Shown here piece after piece: positions 44,832 through 53,528 of a stretch of 64,000 nucleotides of DNA. Numbering within the stretch: position 1 is the stretch's first letter; the number at the start of each line of letters is the position of its first letter. The notes under the pieces are model-generated. The model was not told the DNA's origin. It did no database searches and saw nothing but the letters and a program-made list of their open reading frames with translations. The stretch is from an uncultured Collinsella sp. (GTDB taxonomy: Bacteria; Actinomycetota; Coriobacteriia; Coriobacteriales; Coriobacteriaceae): positions 1 through 64,000 of the forward strand of contig UQHK01000007.1 in assembly GCA_900540855.1 (NCBI GenBank), given 5' to 3'. Position numbers and translations under genes: made by a program.

Positions 44832-45383
44832 CTAGAACTTGACGGTCGGGGCCTGGCGGGCGGCTTCGGCGGCCTCGAAGCCCTGGCGCTCCTTAAACTG
44901 GAAGATGCCGGCAAAGATGACAGCCGGGAACGTCTGAATGGCGTTGTTGTAGCTGAGCACGCAATCGTTGTAGCTCTGGCGTGCATAGCTAATCTTGTTC
45001 TCGGTATCCTCGAGCGATGCCTGCAGCTGCGTAAAGTTGGTGTTTGCCTTCAGATCGGGGTAGGCCTCGGCCACGGCGAAGAGCTGGCGCAGCGCACCGG
45101 TCAGCACGTTGTCGGCTTCCATCTTGGCCTCGGGCGTGGTGGCCTTGACGGCGGTGTTACGCGCGCTGATCACGGCGGAGAGCGTCTCTTGCTCGTGCTT
45201 GGCGTAGCCCTTGACGGTCTCGACCAGGTTGGGGATCAGGTCGTTGCGGCGCTGCAGCTGCGTATCGATGTTCTGCCAGGCGTTATCGATGCGGTTACGC
45301 TTGGTGACCATGTTGTTGTAGATGCCGGCGATGGCGCAGACAATCACAATGACAACAACGATGCCGATGATGACGGTAATCAT
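44832..45383 (-). CDS. LemA-family membrane protein
   Basis: A 183-residue protein with one N-terminal membrane helix (about residues 3-22) and a long antiparallel helical domain outside or along the membrane. LemA features include IDNAWQNIDTQLQRRNDLIPNLV and SYNDCVLSYNNAIQTFPA. The function is poorly defined; homologues are linked to envelope processes. The ATG at 45383 has GGAG upstream. The usual TPM-domain partner is absent, so the gene is solitary here. Confidence 0.92.
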   Translation of the reverse strand: MITVIIGIVVVIVIVCAIAGIYNNMVTKRNRIDNAWQNIDTQLQRRNDLIPNLVETVKGYAKHEQETLSAVISARNTAVKATTPEAKMEADNVLTGALRQLFAVAEAYPDLKANTNFTQLQASLEDTENKISYARQSYNDCVLSYNNAIQTFPAVIFAGIFQFKERQGFEAAEAARQAPTVKF

Positions 45384-45594
45384 GATGTCTCCGTTTCGAA
45401 TGGCCGCGGCGGCATGCGCCAGCTGCCGTTGGTATAACGCTACTAGTATACCCGCAACGTTTTGCCGTGCCGAACTTTCCGGTAAGCGTTATGTTTTCGG
45501 CGGGGTCGGCACCGGGGTAAAACGCGCGAGGTACAGGTGTAAGATATGCGACAGATTGACGAGTGTTGTCTTTGCCTTGAGGATGGCGATACCA

Positions 45595-46179
45595 GTGGAC
45601 CTTCGCATTAAGAAAACCTACCGTGCCCTGTTCGATGCTTTCACCGAGCTTCTCGAGGAGCATCGTTTTGAGGACCTGACGGTTGCCATGCTGTGCGACC
45701 GCGCCATGATTCGCCGCACGACGTTCTACAAGCACTTTCGCGACAAGAACGATTACTTTGCCTTTTATATCGATGAGCTCATGTCCGGCTTGCCGCAAAA
45801 ACAGCCCGATGAGGCCGGCACAGTGTCTGCCGAGGACGTGCGCGCGCTTCGGCACGCGATTTTGGACGATGCCATGGACCTGATTCTGGCCCATGAGCAG
45901 CTCATGGATAACATTTTGGCAAGCAGCATGTCGGGCATGTTGACCAACGTTATTTGCGACCGCATTGCCCGCTCTATCCGCGAGCGTGTGATGAACGTGC
46001 TTGCCGAGGATGCCCTGGCTCCCGTGTCGCTCGAGACGACGTCTGAGTTTGTCGCCGGCGGTATTATTCGACTTTTCACGATATGGTGGGAATCGGGCCA
46101 CGATCTTGAGCGTCGACCCGAGATGGCCGACGTGGTCGATGCGCTGTTTGAGCGGACCATGACACCGGTGCATCACTAA
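45595..46179 (+). CDS. TetR-family transcriptional regulator
   Basis: A 194-residue regulator whose N-terminal HTH (DLRIKKTYRALFDAF, then VAMLCDRAMIRRTTFYKHF) is of the TetR/YcgE-like kind. The C-terminal domain resembles the actinobacterial and Firmicutes TetR_C group. The GTG at 45595 is preferred because it brings the protein start next to the HTH, with GGATGG 8 nt upstream; ATG 45583 is the alternative. It is divergent from lemA and stands just before tRNA-Ser. Its target is unknown. Confidence 0.82.
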   Translation: MDLRIKKTYRALFDAFTELLEEHRFEDLTVAMLCDRAMIRRTTFYKHFRDKNDYFAFYIDELMSGLPQKQPDEAGTVSAEDVRALRHAILDDAMDLILAHEQLMDNILASSMSGMLTNVICDRIARSIRERVMNVLAEDALAPVSLETTSEFVAGGIIRLFTIWWESGHDLERRPEMADVVDALFERTMTPVHH

Positions 46180-46182
46180 AAG

Positions 46183-46272
46183 TGGCGGAGAGAGGGGGAT
46201 TCGAACCCCCGGAACGCTCTCGCGCTCAACGGTTTTCAAGACCGCCGCATTCAACCGCTCTGCCATCTCTCC
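46183..46272 (-). tRNA. tRNA-Ser (UGA anticodon)
   Basis: 90 nt on the minus strand. The acceptor arm GGAGAGA pairs with TCTCTCC, followed by the discriminator G and encoded CCA. The anticodon loop is CTTGAAA with anticodon TGA. The long variable arm (GAGCGCGAGAGCG region) is typical of class II tRNA-Ser, and the T-loop is GTTCGAATC. A promoter may lie at 46283-46310 on the minus strand (TATCAT preceded by TGTTGC at 16 bp), overlapping the tadA leader. Confidence 0.95.
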
Positions 46273-46323
46273 GTGAGTCGTAATGATAGCATCGTTTTGA
46301 ATTTGCAACAGGGAAGGCGAACG

Positions 46324-48105
46324 ATGACGATCACCGAAATCGACGAGAAGTTCATGCGCGAGGCGCTGGCGGAGGCTCGCGCCGCCGCGGCGGTGGGCGA
46401 GGTACCGATTGGTGCCGTGGTGGTGCGCGCGGGCGAGATTGTCGCGCGGGCGCATAATCGTCGCGAGCTCGACCAGGACCCTTCGGCGCATGCAGAGTTC
46501 GCGGCCCTGTGCGCCGCTGCCCACGCGCTTGGCCGCTGGCGCCTTTCCGATTGCACGGTCTACGTGACGCTTGAACCCTGCTGCATGTGTGCGGGGCTTA
46601 TGGTCAACGCGCGCGTGGGGCGCTGCGTGTATGGCGCGAGCGACGCCAAGGCGGGCGCGTTGGGATCCCTATACGATTTGAATGCCGACTCGCGCCTGAA
46701 CCATCGGTTTAATGTGACCGCCGGCGTGCTGGCAGACGAGTGTCGTGAGGTGTTGAGCAGCTATTTTAGTGGGCTGCGTGGCACCGATGGTGCTGGCTGC
46801 GGTTGCGGGGCCGATCTTGAGGCGCATGCCGCTCATGCCGAGGCGCTCGCGTGTGCCGAAGATATCGCCGTTGAGGCGCTCAACTTTGGTCCTGTGTGCC
46901 GCCGGCCCCGCCGTGTGCTGTTGGCGATTGATTCCTTTAAGGGCAGCGTTTCGAGCGCGCAGGCGGAGGCGGCCGTTGCCGAAGGCGTACGACGCGTTTG
47001 GCCCGATGCCGAGGTGCGCACATTGCCGCTGGCAGATGGTGGTGAGGGAACGCTCGATGCCGTTGCCGCCTGCGGTGGCGAGCTTGTGACCTGCGAGGTT
47101 GCAGGGCCCTTTGGCGAGCATGTGCCTGCCCGGATGCTGGTTGATGTCGAGCACGAGTCGGCTGTTATTGAGATGGCCGAAGCCGCGGGCATCGGGTACT
47201 CGCCTTGCACGGAGTCGTCGGCGCTTGCGGCTTCGACCTATGGCGTGGGCGAGCTGATGCTCCGTGCGGTTCGTGCCGGGGCAAAGACTATCTATATTGG
47301 CTTGGGCGGCAGCGCCACCAACGATGGTGGCGCCGGTATGCTGCAGGCGCTGGGCGCGCGCCTTGTCGATGAGTGTGGCTGCAATATCGCCCCCGGTCTT
47401 GTGGGCCTTGAGCAGGTGGCGAGCGTTGATTTGGCGCCAGCGCTGCAGGCTTTGGGCGGCGCACGCATCGTCGTGCTTTCCGATGTCGAGAATCCGCTCG
47501 TGGGGCGTCGCGGGGCACTTGCGGTGTTTGGCGGGCAAAAGGGCCTGCCGACAGACGATGTCGAAGCGCTGGGCGGGTACGACGGCTGGATGGTCGGTTA
47601 CGGTCGCCTACTCGATACGGCGATTGCCGAGGCGCGGGCCCAGGGGTTACTGCGCGTGCCCGAGGGCGCGCGGACGTTTGGCTCGGTGCTCGGCGTGCCC
47701 GGCGCCGGTGCCGCTGGCGGTCTGGGCGCCGCGTTGCTGGCGCTTGGTGCCGAGTTGCGTTCGGGCGTTGAGACGGTGCTTGATCTGATTGGGTTTGACG
47801 AGCACGTGCGCGATGTCGACCTGGTCATAACGGGCGAGGGCAACATGGATGAGCAGTCTGCCGCCGGCAAGGCGCCGGTGGGCGTGGCCCGCCGTGCCAA
47901 GCGCTATGGCAAGCCGGTTGTTGCCGTCGTAGGTGGTCGTGCCGACAACCTGGATGCGGTGTATGGGCAGGGCATCGACTTGGTGCTTCTGATCTGCCGC
48001 AAGCCCATGCCCCTCGACCAGGCGCTCGGCGTGCAAGAGGCAACAACCAACCTCATCTGCGCCGGTGAAGCAGCCGCCCAAGCCTACGACCTCGGCCGTG
48101 TCTAA
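46324..48105 (+). CDS. Fusion: tRNA adenosine deaminase (TadA) + glycerate kinase (GlxK/GarK type)
   Basis: A single 593-codon frame with two complete enzymes. Residues 1 to about 155 are TadA, which makes inosine at position 34 of tRNA-Arg. Its zinc ligands are H56 (HAE), C86 and C89 (PCCMC), with the proton shuttle E58. After a Cys/Ala-rich linker (about 156-195), residues 196-593 are a glycerate 2-kinase-type enzyme. This half has VLLAIDSFKGSVSS, LADGGEGTLDA, LGGSATNDGGAGML and ITGEGNMDEQS. No internal stop or frameshift is visible. The ATG at 46324 follows AGGGAAGG. The two activities are unrelated, so the fusion is odd; the kinase part could also be translated from an internal start, though none is obvious. 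Confidence 0.88.
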   Translation: MTITEIDEKFMREALAEARAAAAVGEVPIGAVVVRAGEIVARAHNRRELDQDPSAHAEFAALCAAAHALGRWRLSDCTVYVTLEPCCMCAGLMVNARVGRCVYGASDAKAGALGSLYDLNADSRLNHRFNVTAGVLADECREVLSSYFSGLRGTDGAGCGCGADLEAHAAHAEALACAEDIAVEALNFGPVCRRPRRVLLAIDSFKGSVSSAQAEAAVAEGVRRVWPDAEVRTLPLADGGEGTLDAVAACGGELVTCEVAGPFGEHVPARMLVDVEHESAVIEMAEAAGIGYSPCTESSALAASTYGVGELMLRAVRAGAKTIYIGLGGSATNDGGAGMLQALGARLVDECGCNIAPGLVGLEQVASVDLAPALQALGGARIVVLSDVENPLVGRRGALAVFGGQKGLPTDDVEALGGYDGWMVGYGRLLDTAIAEARAQGLLRVPEGARTFGSVLGVPGAGAAGGLGAALLALGAELRSGVETVLDLIGFDEHVRDVDLVITGEGNMDEQSAAGKAPVGVARRAKRYGKPVVAVVGGRADNLDAVYGQGIDLVLLICRKPMPLDQALGVQEATTNLICAGEAAAQAYDLGRV

Positions 48106-48120
48106 AACCTATCTCTCTAT

Positions 48121-48190
48121 AAGTTGCGGTGAAATACGGAGTGTTTTTGCCTTTTAGGGGGCCAATTCAGTCCGTATTCCACCGCAACTT
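48121..48190. repeat. REP-like inverted repeat AAGTTGCGGTGAAATACGG, copy 1
   Basis: The arms 48121-48139 and 48172-48190 are reverse complements with one mismatch around a 32-nt loop. Copy 2 at 62343-62409 has the same arms but a different loop. A partial arm TTTCACCGCAACTT occurs after 24320. Confidence 0.88.
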
Positions 48191-48241
48191 CGTGAATGGT
48201 CATCCGAGGCTGGCCGCCTTGTGCCTTGGGTCGGACCGTCC

Positions 48242-48401
48242 GCCACAAAATGCGGCCATCTACTACGTTTAACCGGCCGCCCTCGACCATCTCGGAATTT
48301 GCAAAAATGAAACCGCAGGTAGAGAGCTTGCCGGTTTTCGAAAAAGCCGGCTATGGTTGACCCCTGCGGCCTAAACGTAGTAGATAGGCCACTTTCGTGG
48401 C
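48242..48401. mobile_element. 160-bp element with ~30-bp imperfect terminal inverted repeats
   Basis: The left end 48242-48271 and right end 48372-48401 match as reverse complements over about 30 bp, including ATCTACTACGTTTA, with a few mismatches and one gap on each side. The interior folds independently: CCGCAGG/CCTGCGG enclosing GCCGG TTTTCGAAAA GCCGG. There is no reading frame. It may be a MITE or a structured RNA repeat. Confidence 0.6.
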
Positions 48402-48435
48402 ACAGCGTCAGACCAGTCTTTTTGGAACGGGGCGA

Positions 48436-48499
48436 TTTTGACTACTTGCCGATCCGATTGCCCGAGTAGTCAAAAAAGCCTCGTCCCAAATTAGCTACC
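48436..48499. repeat. 11-bp inverted repeat followed by the 23-nt repeat
   Basis: TTTTGACTACT (48436-48446) and AGTAGTCAAAA (48465-48475) are perfect reverse complements with an 18-nt loop. The 23 nt at 48477-48499 are identical to 35767-35789. It directly precedes the SRP RNA promoter. Confidence 0.8.
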
Positions 48500-48528
48500 T
48501 TGCCCCATCGGGCGGGAGCGGGTAAGAT
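48500..48528 (+). promoter_or_regulatory. Promoter of the SRP RNA gene
   Basis: TTGCCC (48500-48505) and TAAGAT (48523-48528) are 17 bp apart. The -10 ends 7 nt before the predicted RNA 5' end at 48536. Confidence 0.6.
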
Positions 48529-48535
48529 ATATCGA

Positions 48536-48654
48536 GCGCCTAGCGCGTTCGATGGGTTCGGATGACGACATGTTCCGAATCTGGTCAGGTCCGGAAGGAA
48601 GCAGCCATAAGGAGCCTCTGTCGGGCATCCGAATCTATCGAGCGCGCTAGGCGC
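48536..48654 (+). ncRNA. ffs: Signal recognition particle RNA, small bacterial type
   Basis: The diagnostic apical loop GTCAGGTCCGGAAGGAAGCA is present at about 48584-48603. The ends close in a long stem (GCGCCTAGCGCGTTCGAT with ATCGAGCGCGCTAGGCGC). The 3' side runs straight into TTTTT, so the stem also serves as terminator. The RNA binds Ffh to target nascent membrane and secreted proteins. Confidence 0.93.
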
Positions 48655-48655
48655 T

Positions 48656-48780
48656 TTTTGGTGCCGCGGCTACCCGCGAGTGCCGGCAGGGCGCTTGGTG
48701 TCTCGCTGGTCCTCGGCTTCGCCTGCGGGATTGCTCGACTACCAAGCGCCCTGCCGGCACTCGCGGGTAGCCGACCAAAA
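48656..48780. repeat. Long hairpin with perfect 33-bp arms after SRP RNA
   Basis: The arms 48667-48699 and 48741-48773 are exact reverse complements around a 41-nt interior. After a 4-nt bulge the pairing resumes (TTTTGGT with ACCAAAA) out to about 48656 and 48780. The stem therefore starts in the SRP terminator T run. The gap 48781-48971 beyond it shows no gene. Confidence 0.88.
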
Positions 48781-48971
48781 CTGCCTGAAGGGTCACATTT
48801 ATCTGATAATTGAATCCCTGGTGTTTATGTCGCTCGCTGGCTGCGCCAAAACTGTGACGTTTTTTACCACCGCTCAAGACTCTTCTGTAACGAGTTGCTT
48901 ACGCATCTTCAGGGTTCGCCGTACTATCATGAATCAGATTGAAGAGAGATGATGATAGGGAGCGCCTTTTT

Positions 48972-50852
48972 ATGATTGAGCTGCTCAGGCGTTTTGGTGG
49001 TAAGTTTCGCCGGTATATGGTGATTGGCCCTGCGTGCAAGCTGATCGAAGTGATCTTTGACCTGCTTACGCCGCTGGTGATTGCCCAGATGATCGATAAG
49101 GGCATCGGCGCACACGATGTCAACGCCGTCGTCCACTACGGCGTGGTGCTCGCCGCCATGGCTGTGATTGGCATCTCGTTTACGCTCGTCTGCCAAAAGA
49201 TGGCGGCGCTCACCTCGCAGGGCATGGGCACCGATATCCGTGGTGCGCTCTACGAGCGCATTAATAAGCTGAGCTATGCTGAGCTCGATCGCTTTGGCAC
49301 GCCGTCGCTCATCACGCGCATCACCAACGACGTCAACCAGGTGCAGCTCGCCGTGGCGCTGGGCGTGCGTATGCTCATCCGCTGGCCTTTCCTGGCGGTG
49401 GGCTCCATGGTCGCGGCCCTCGCTATCGACCTTAAGCTCGGCATGATTTTTTTGATTTGCACGCCCGCCATCGGCCTGGTGTTTTGGTTTGTCATGGCGC
49501 GCTGCATCCCGTACTACAAGCAGCTGCAGGCAAAGCTCGATCGCATCGCACTCATCTGTCGCGAGGGGCTTTCGGGCGCCCGCGTGGTCCGAGCCTTTGT
49601 GCGCGAGGATCACGAGCGCGAGCGTTTTGCCCAGGCAGCCGATGACCAGGCGCATACCGCCATCGCGGTGGGCAAGCTCTCGTCGATTCTTAATCCCGTC
49701 ACGTTTTTGGTGATGAACCTGGGCGTGTGCGCCATCCTGTGGGTGGGCGGCGTCCAGGTCAACGTGGGCGAGCTCACGCAGGGCCAGGTCATGGCGTTCG
49801 TCAACTACATGACGCAGACCCTGACCTCCATCGTGTATGTCGCCAACCTGGTCGTGGTCTTTACCAAGGCGAGCGCCAGCGCGTCGCGTCTCAACGAGGT
49901 GCTCAATTGCGAGCCGAGCATTACCGACGAGGGCAACCAGCCGGTTGCGCTGCCCGAGCCGAGCGCGATGGGCAACGCTGTTCCGGTTCCCGCGCTGAGC
50001 TTCGGCCATGCGAGCTTCTCCTTTGGCGCGGGCGCCGCCAACGCCGTCAATGACGTGACCCTGGAGCTGCCGCTGGGTAAAACGCTCGGCATTATCGGCG
50101 GCACGGGCAGCGGTAAGTCGACGCTCGTCTCGCTCATCCCGCGCCTGTACGACACGGGCGCCGGCAGCGTGAGCGTAATGGGTGCCGACGTGCGCGCCTG
50201 GCCGCTCGATCAGCTGCGCCATGTGGTCGCGACCGTACCGCAGCGCGCGTCGCTCGTGAGCGGCACGATCCGCAGCAACCTAACCTGGCGCGACGAGTCG
50301 GCAACCGATGAGGAGCTGTGGGCGGCGCTCGATATGGCGCAGGCCAGCGAGTTCGTGCGCAACAAGCCGCAGAGGCTCGACGCCCCGGTCGAGGCGGGCG
50401 GCAAGAACTTTAGCGGTGGCCAGCGCCAGCGCCTGACCATCGCACGTGCCCTGGTGGGCTCTCCGCAGGTCCTGATCATGGATGACTCCGCCTCGGCGCT
50501 CGACTTTAAGACCGATGCGGCGCTTCGCCACGCCATCCGCGTGCGCAGCGTGCGCGGTGCCGCCGAGGGCGGGCTGCCACTCACGACCGTCATCGTGAGC
50601 CAGCGCGTTTCGACCGTGCGCGATGCCGACATGATCTGCGTGCTCGACCACGGCTCGGTCGCGGGCCTGGGCGCGCACGACGAGCTCTACGCAAGCTGCC
50701 AACTCTATCGCGAGATTTGCCAGTCGCAGCTTCGTCGCGAGGAGCTCGAGGGCCGGCAGGGGAGCGCAGCGCCCGCACTCGCCCCAAGCCCCGTGCCCGC
50801 CCCAGGCGCCGCGTGCGCCTCGGCATCCGCTTGCGCAAAGGAGGGCTGCTAA
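48972..50852 (+). CDS. Second heterodimeric ABC exporter, half with degenerate catalytic site
   Basis: 626 residues: six membrane helices (about 15-310), then a nucleotide-binding domain with Walker A GGTGSGKST and signature FSGGQRQRLTIARAL. Walker B ends D504-D505 in LIMDDSASALD, Asp replacing the catalytic Glu as in 37583-39319. The C-terminus is a Pro/Ala-rich tail (about 595-626). The ATG at 48972 has AGGGA about 10 nt upstream. The next gene begins directly after its stop, with AAGGAGGG inside this gene. It is a paralogue of the pair at 37.6-41.3 kb, but has no adjacent regulator. Confidence 0.92.
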   Translation: MIELLRRFGGKFRRYMVIGPACKLIEVIFDLLTPLVIAQMIDKGIGAHDVNAVVHYGVVLAAMAVIGISFTLVCQKMAALTSQGMGTDIRGALYERINKLSYAELDRFGTPSLITRITNDVNQVQLAVALGVRMLIRWPFLAVGSMVAALAIDLKLGMIFLICTPAIGLVFWFVMARCIPYYKQLQAKLDRIALICREGLSGARVVRAFVREDHERERFAQAADDQAHTAIAVGKLSSILNPVTFLVMNLGVCAILWVGGVQVNVGELTQGQVMAFVNYMTQTLTSIVYVANLVVVFTKASASASRLNEVLNCEPSITDEGNQPVALPEPSAMGNAVPVPALSFGHASFSFGAGAANAVNDVTLELPLGKTLGIIGGTGSGKSTLVSLIPRLYDTGAGSVSVMGADVRAWPLDQLRHVVATVPQRASLVSGTIRSNLTWRDESATDEELWAALDMAQASEFVRNKPQRLDAPVEAGGKNFSGGQRQRLTIARALVGSPQVLIMDDSASALDFKTDAALRHAIRVRSVRGAAEGGLPLTTVIVSQRVSTVRDADMICVLDHGSVAGLGAHDELYASCQLYREICQSQLRREELEGRQGSAAPALAPSPVPAPGAACASASACAKEGC

Positions 50853-52712
50853 ATGAACCCGTATACTTCTTCCGGTTCGGTCGCCACGATGACGGCCAAC
50901 GTGTCCGGCAACGATAGCCTCAACGACCTGGGTGACGGTCCGCGCCAGCCCGGCGATCCCGAGCGCTACCCCGTGGGCGCGGTAACTCGCCGCCTGCTGG
51001 GCTACGTCCGTCCGCATCGCATTTCGTTTACGGCGTCGTTTGTGAGCGCCGCCATCTCGGTGATCTTGCAACTCTATACGCCCATCCTTATCGGCGAGGG
51101 CATCGACCTCATCGTTGCCGCCGGGCGGGTGGACTTTGACGCGCTGCTGCCGCTCGTCACCAAGCTCGCGATTGTCGTGGTAGGTGCCGCGGCCTTCCAG
51201 TGGCTGCAGGGCTACTGCGTCAACCGTCTGTCCTACGAGACGGTGCGCGACATGCGCGTGGAGGCGAGCGACAAGCTCAGCCGCATGCCGCTCAGCTTTA
51301 TCGACAGTCATGCCCACGGCGACCTTATGAGCCGTGTGGTCAACGATGTCGACCAGGTGGGCGACGGCCTGCTGCAGGGCTTTACGCAGCTCTTTACCGG
51401 CGTCATCACCATCGTGGGCACGCTCGCGTTTATGCTCTCCATTAACCTGGCCATGACGCTCGTGGTGGTGCTCGTCACGCCGCTTTCCATCTTTGCAGCC
51501 GGCGCCATCGCCAAGCTTTCCAACAAGAGCTTTACGGCACAGCAGCGCATCCAAGGCCAGCTTGGCGGTCATATTGAGGAGTACGTGGGCGAGCAAAAGC
51601 TCGTGGACGCCTTCGCCTACGGCCCGCACGCTCAACAGCGCTTCGATGTCCTCAACGCCGAGCTCTATACGGCGGGCGAGCGCGCGCAGTTTATGGGTTC
51701 GCTTTCTAACCCCGGCACGCGCTTTATCAATAACATCATCTACGCCGTGGTCGCCGTGATCGGCTGCGCGGGCGTGATCACGGGCGTGCCTGCGGCGCTC
51801 ACGGTGGGCGGCGTGCAGATCTTCCTGTCCTACGCTAACCAGTACACTAAGCCGTTCAACGAGGTCACGAACGTCATCACGCAAATCCAGACCGCGTACG
51901 CCTCGGCGCGCCGCATGTTCGCGTTGCTCGATGCGCGCGAGCAGGAGCCCGACGCGGCGGATGCCGTGGAGCTTGCCGCCCCGCAGGGCGAGGTGACCTT
52001 TGAACACGTGGACTTTAGCTATGTGCCCGACCGCAAACTGCTGCAGGATATCTGCATCGATGCCAAGCCCGGTACGCGCTTTGCCCTCGTCGGCCCCACG
52101 GGCTGTGGCAAGACGACGCTCATCAACCTGCTGCTGCGCTTTTACGATATCGATGCTGGGCGCATCGCGGTCGATGGTCGCTCCTCGCGTGACTACACGC
52201 GTGCGAGCCTGCGCCGCGCCTTTGGCATGGTGCTGCAGGACACCTGGCTGTTCGAGGGCACGGTGGCCGAAAACATTGCCTACGGTTGCCCCGATGCCAC
52301 GCGCGAGCAGATTGTCGAGGCCGCCAAGCGCGCTCATGCGCACAAGTTTATCGTGCAGCTGCCAGGCGGCTACGATACGGTGATCGGCGAGGACGGCGGC
52401 ACGTTTAGCCAGGGTCAAAAACAGTTGCTGTGCATCGCGCGCGTCATGCTCACCGATCCGGCGATTCTGCTGCTGGACGAGGCAACGTCGAGCATCGATA
52501 CGCGTACCGAGCTGCAGGTGCAGGCGGCATTCGACGAGCTCATGGCCGGCCGCACGAGCTTTGTCGTGGCACACCGCCTGTCGACGATTCGCAACGCCGA
52601 TTGCATCCTGGTAATGCGCGATGGCGAGATTATCGAGCGCGGCACGCACGATGAACTGCTCGCGGCAGGCGGCTTCTACGCCGAGCTCTACCGCAGCCAA
52701 TTCGCCCAGTGA
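50853..52712 (+). CDS. Second heterodimeric ABC exporter, half with consensus catalytic Glu
   Basis: A 619-residue partner of the preceding protein, with a roughly 45-residue N-terminal tail before six membrane helices. The nucleotide-binding domain has Walker A GPTGCGKTT, signature FSQGQKQLLCIAR and Walker B ILLLDEATSSID with catalytic E543. The ATG at 50853 follows the TAA of its partner without a gap. Substrates are unknown; this class includes multidrug, lipid and peptide exporters. Confidence 0.93.
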   Translation: MNPYTSSGSVATMTANVSGNDSLNDLGDGPRQPGDPERYPVGAVTRRLLGYVRPHRISFTASFVSAAISVILQLYTPILIGEGIDLIVAAGRVDFDALLPLVTKLAIVVVGAAAFQWLQGYCVNRLSYETVRDMRVEASDKLSRMPLSFIDSHAHGDLMSRVVNDVDQVGDGLLQGFTQLFTGVITIVGTLAFMLSINLAMTLVVVLVTPLSIFAAGAIAKLSNKSFTAQQRIQGQLGGHIEEYVGEQKLVDAFAYGPHAQQRFDVLNAELYTAGERAQFMGSLSNPGTRFINNIIYAVVAVIGCAGVITGVPAALTVGGVQIFLSYANQYTKPFNEVTNVITQIQTAYASARRMFALLDAREQEPDAADAVELAAPQGEVTFEHVDFSYVPDRKLLQDICIDAKPGTRFALVGPTGCGKTTLINLLLRFYDIDAGRIAVDGRSSRDYTRASLRRAFGMVLQDTWLFEGTVAENIAYGCPDATREQIVEAAKRAHAHKFIVQLPGGYDTVIGEDGGTFSQGQKQLLCIARVMLTDPAILLLDEATSSIDTRTELQVQAAFDELMAGRTSFVVAHRLSTIRNADCILVMRDGEIIERGTHDELLAAGGFYAELYRSQFAQ

Positions 52713-52833
52713 GGAAGCCCGTGGGGCAAATTAATCAATCGACAGACGGTGGTTTACATCTGTCACGTTAGTACTAAGATATTCATCTAATAAATTGCAT
52801 TAGTGGCTTTAATTTTGGGGGAAACGAGGCAAC

Positions 52834-53391
52834 GTGACTATGACGTGCTCTTTGGTGGTTAACAGCAAGAGCGGTAATACCAGGATGGTTTCGGGCGCGA
52901 TCAAGCGCGCTCTGCAGGCTGCGGGCGTTGAGTTTGTCCATGCCGCGGCGTTGAGCGACGATGCGGATGCAGATCAGGTTGCGCTCGAGGCGCAGGGCGC
53001 CTGCGCGGCCGACACGGTGCTCGTCGGTTTTTGGTGCGACAAGGGCGCGTGCACGCCTTCGGTCGCGGCGTTGCTCTCTGCCTTGCACGGCAAGCGCGTG
53101 TTCCTGTTTGGCACCTGCGGCTTTGGGGCCGACCAGAGCTATTACCAGCAGATTGTCGACCGCGTAACTTCCAATCTGGCCGAGGATGCCGAGCTTGCGG
53201 GCTGGGCGATGTGCCAGGGCAAGATGGGTCCCGCGGTTAAGCAGCGCTATGAGGCAATGCTCGAACAAGATCCCGACAACGCCCGATTTAAGATGCTGCT
53301 CGACAACTGGGTTGCCGCGAAGGACCATCCCACCAAGGAAGATATGGATAACATGGCGGCGGCGGCCAAGAAGGCCGTGCTGGGAGAGTAG
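52834..53391 (+). CDS. Flavodoxin-family protein
   Basis: A 185-residue protein with a flavodoxin-like fold. The FMN-phosphate loop NSKSGNTRMV is at the N-terminus, VGFWCDKGACTP near residue 65 and FGTCGFGADQSYY near 95. It matches the BilS/flavodoxin-like electron-transfer proteins of gut bacteria in general layout. The start is GTG 52834 (GAGG 4 nt upstream) or ATG 52840. It is transcribed alone with its own terminator. It probably donates electrons to an unidentified reductase. Confidence 0.82.
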   Translation: MTMTCSLVVNSKSGNTRMVSGAIKRALQAAGVEFVHAAALSDDADADQVALEAQGACAADTVLVGFWCDKGACTPSVAALLSALHGKRVFLFGTCGFGADQSYYQQIVDRVTSNLAEDAELAGWAMCQGKMGPAVKQRYEAMLEQDPDNARFKMLLDNWVAAKDHPTKEDMDNMAAAAKKAVLGE

Positions 53392-53427
53392 GCGTGTTGC
53401 CTCGCGCTCGAGATAACACAAACGTGA

Positions 53428-53454
53428 AAGCCTCGAAATTCTCGAGGCTTTTTT
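53428..53454 (+). terminator. Terminator of the flavodoxin-family gene
   Basis: The stem AAGCCTCGA / TCGAGGCTT with loop AATTC is followed by TTTT. Confidence 0.88.
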
Positions 53455-53528
53455 CGTGACACGAGGGCGCCCCTTTATTGATGGAAGGCCTAATAAGCTG
53501 ATTGTTCTATGCCCGGATGTGTGCGGAG

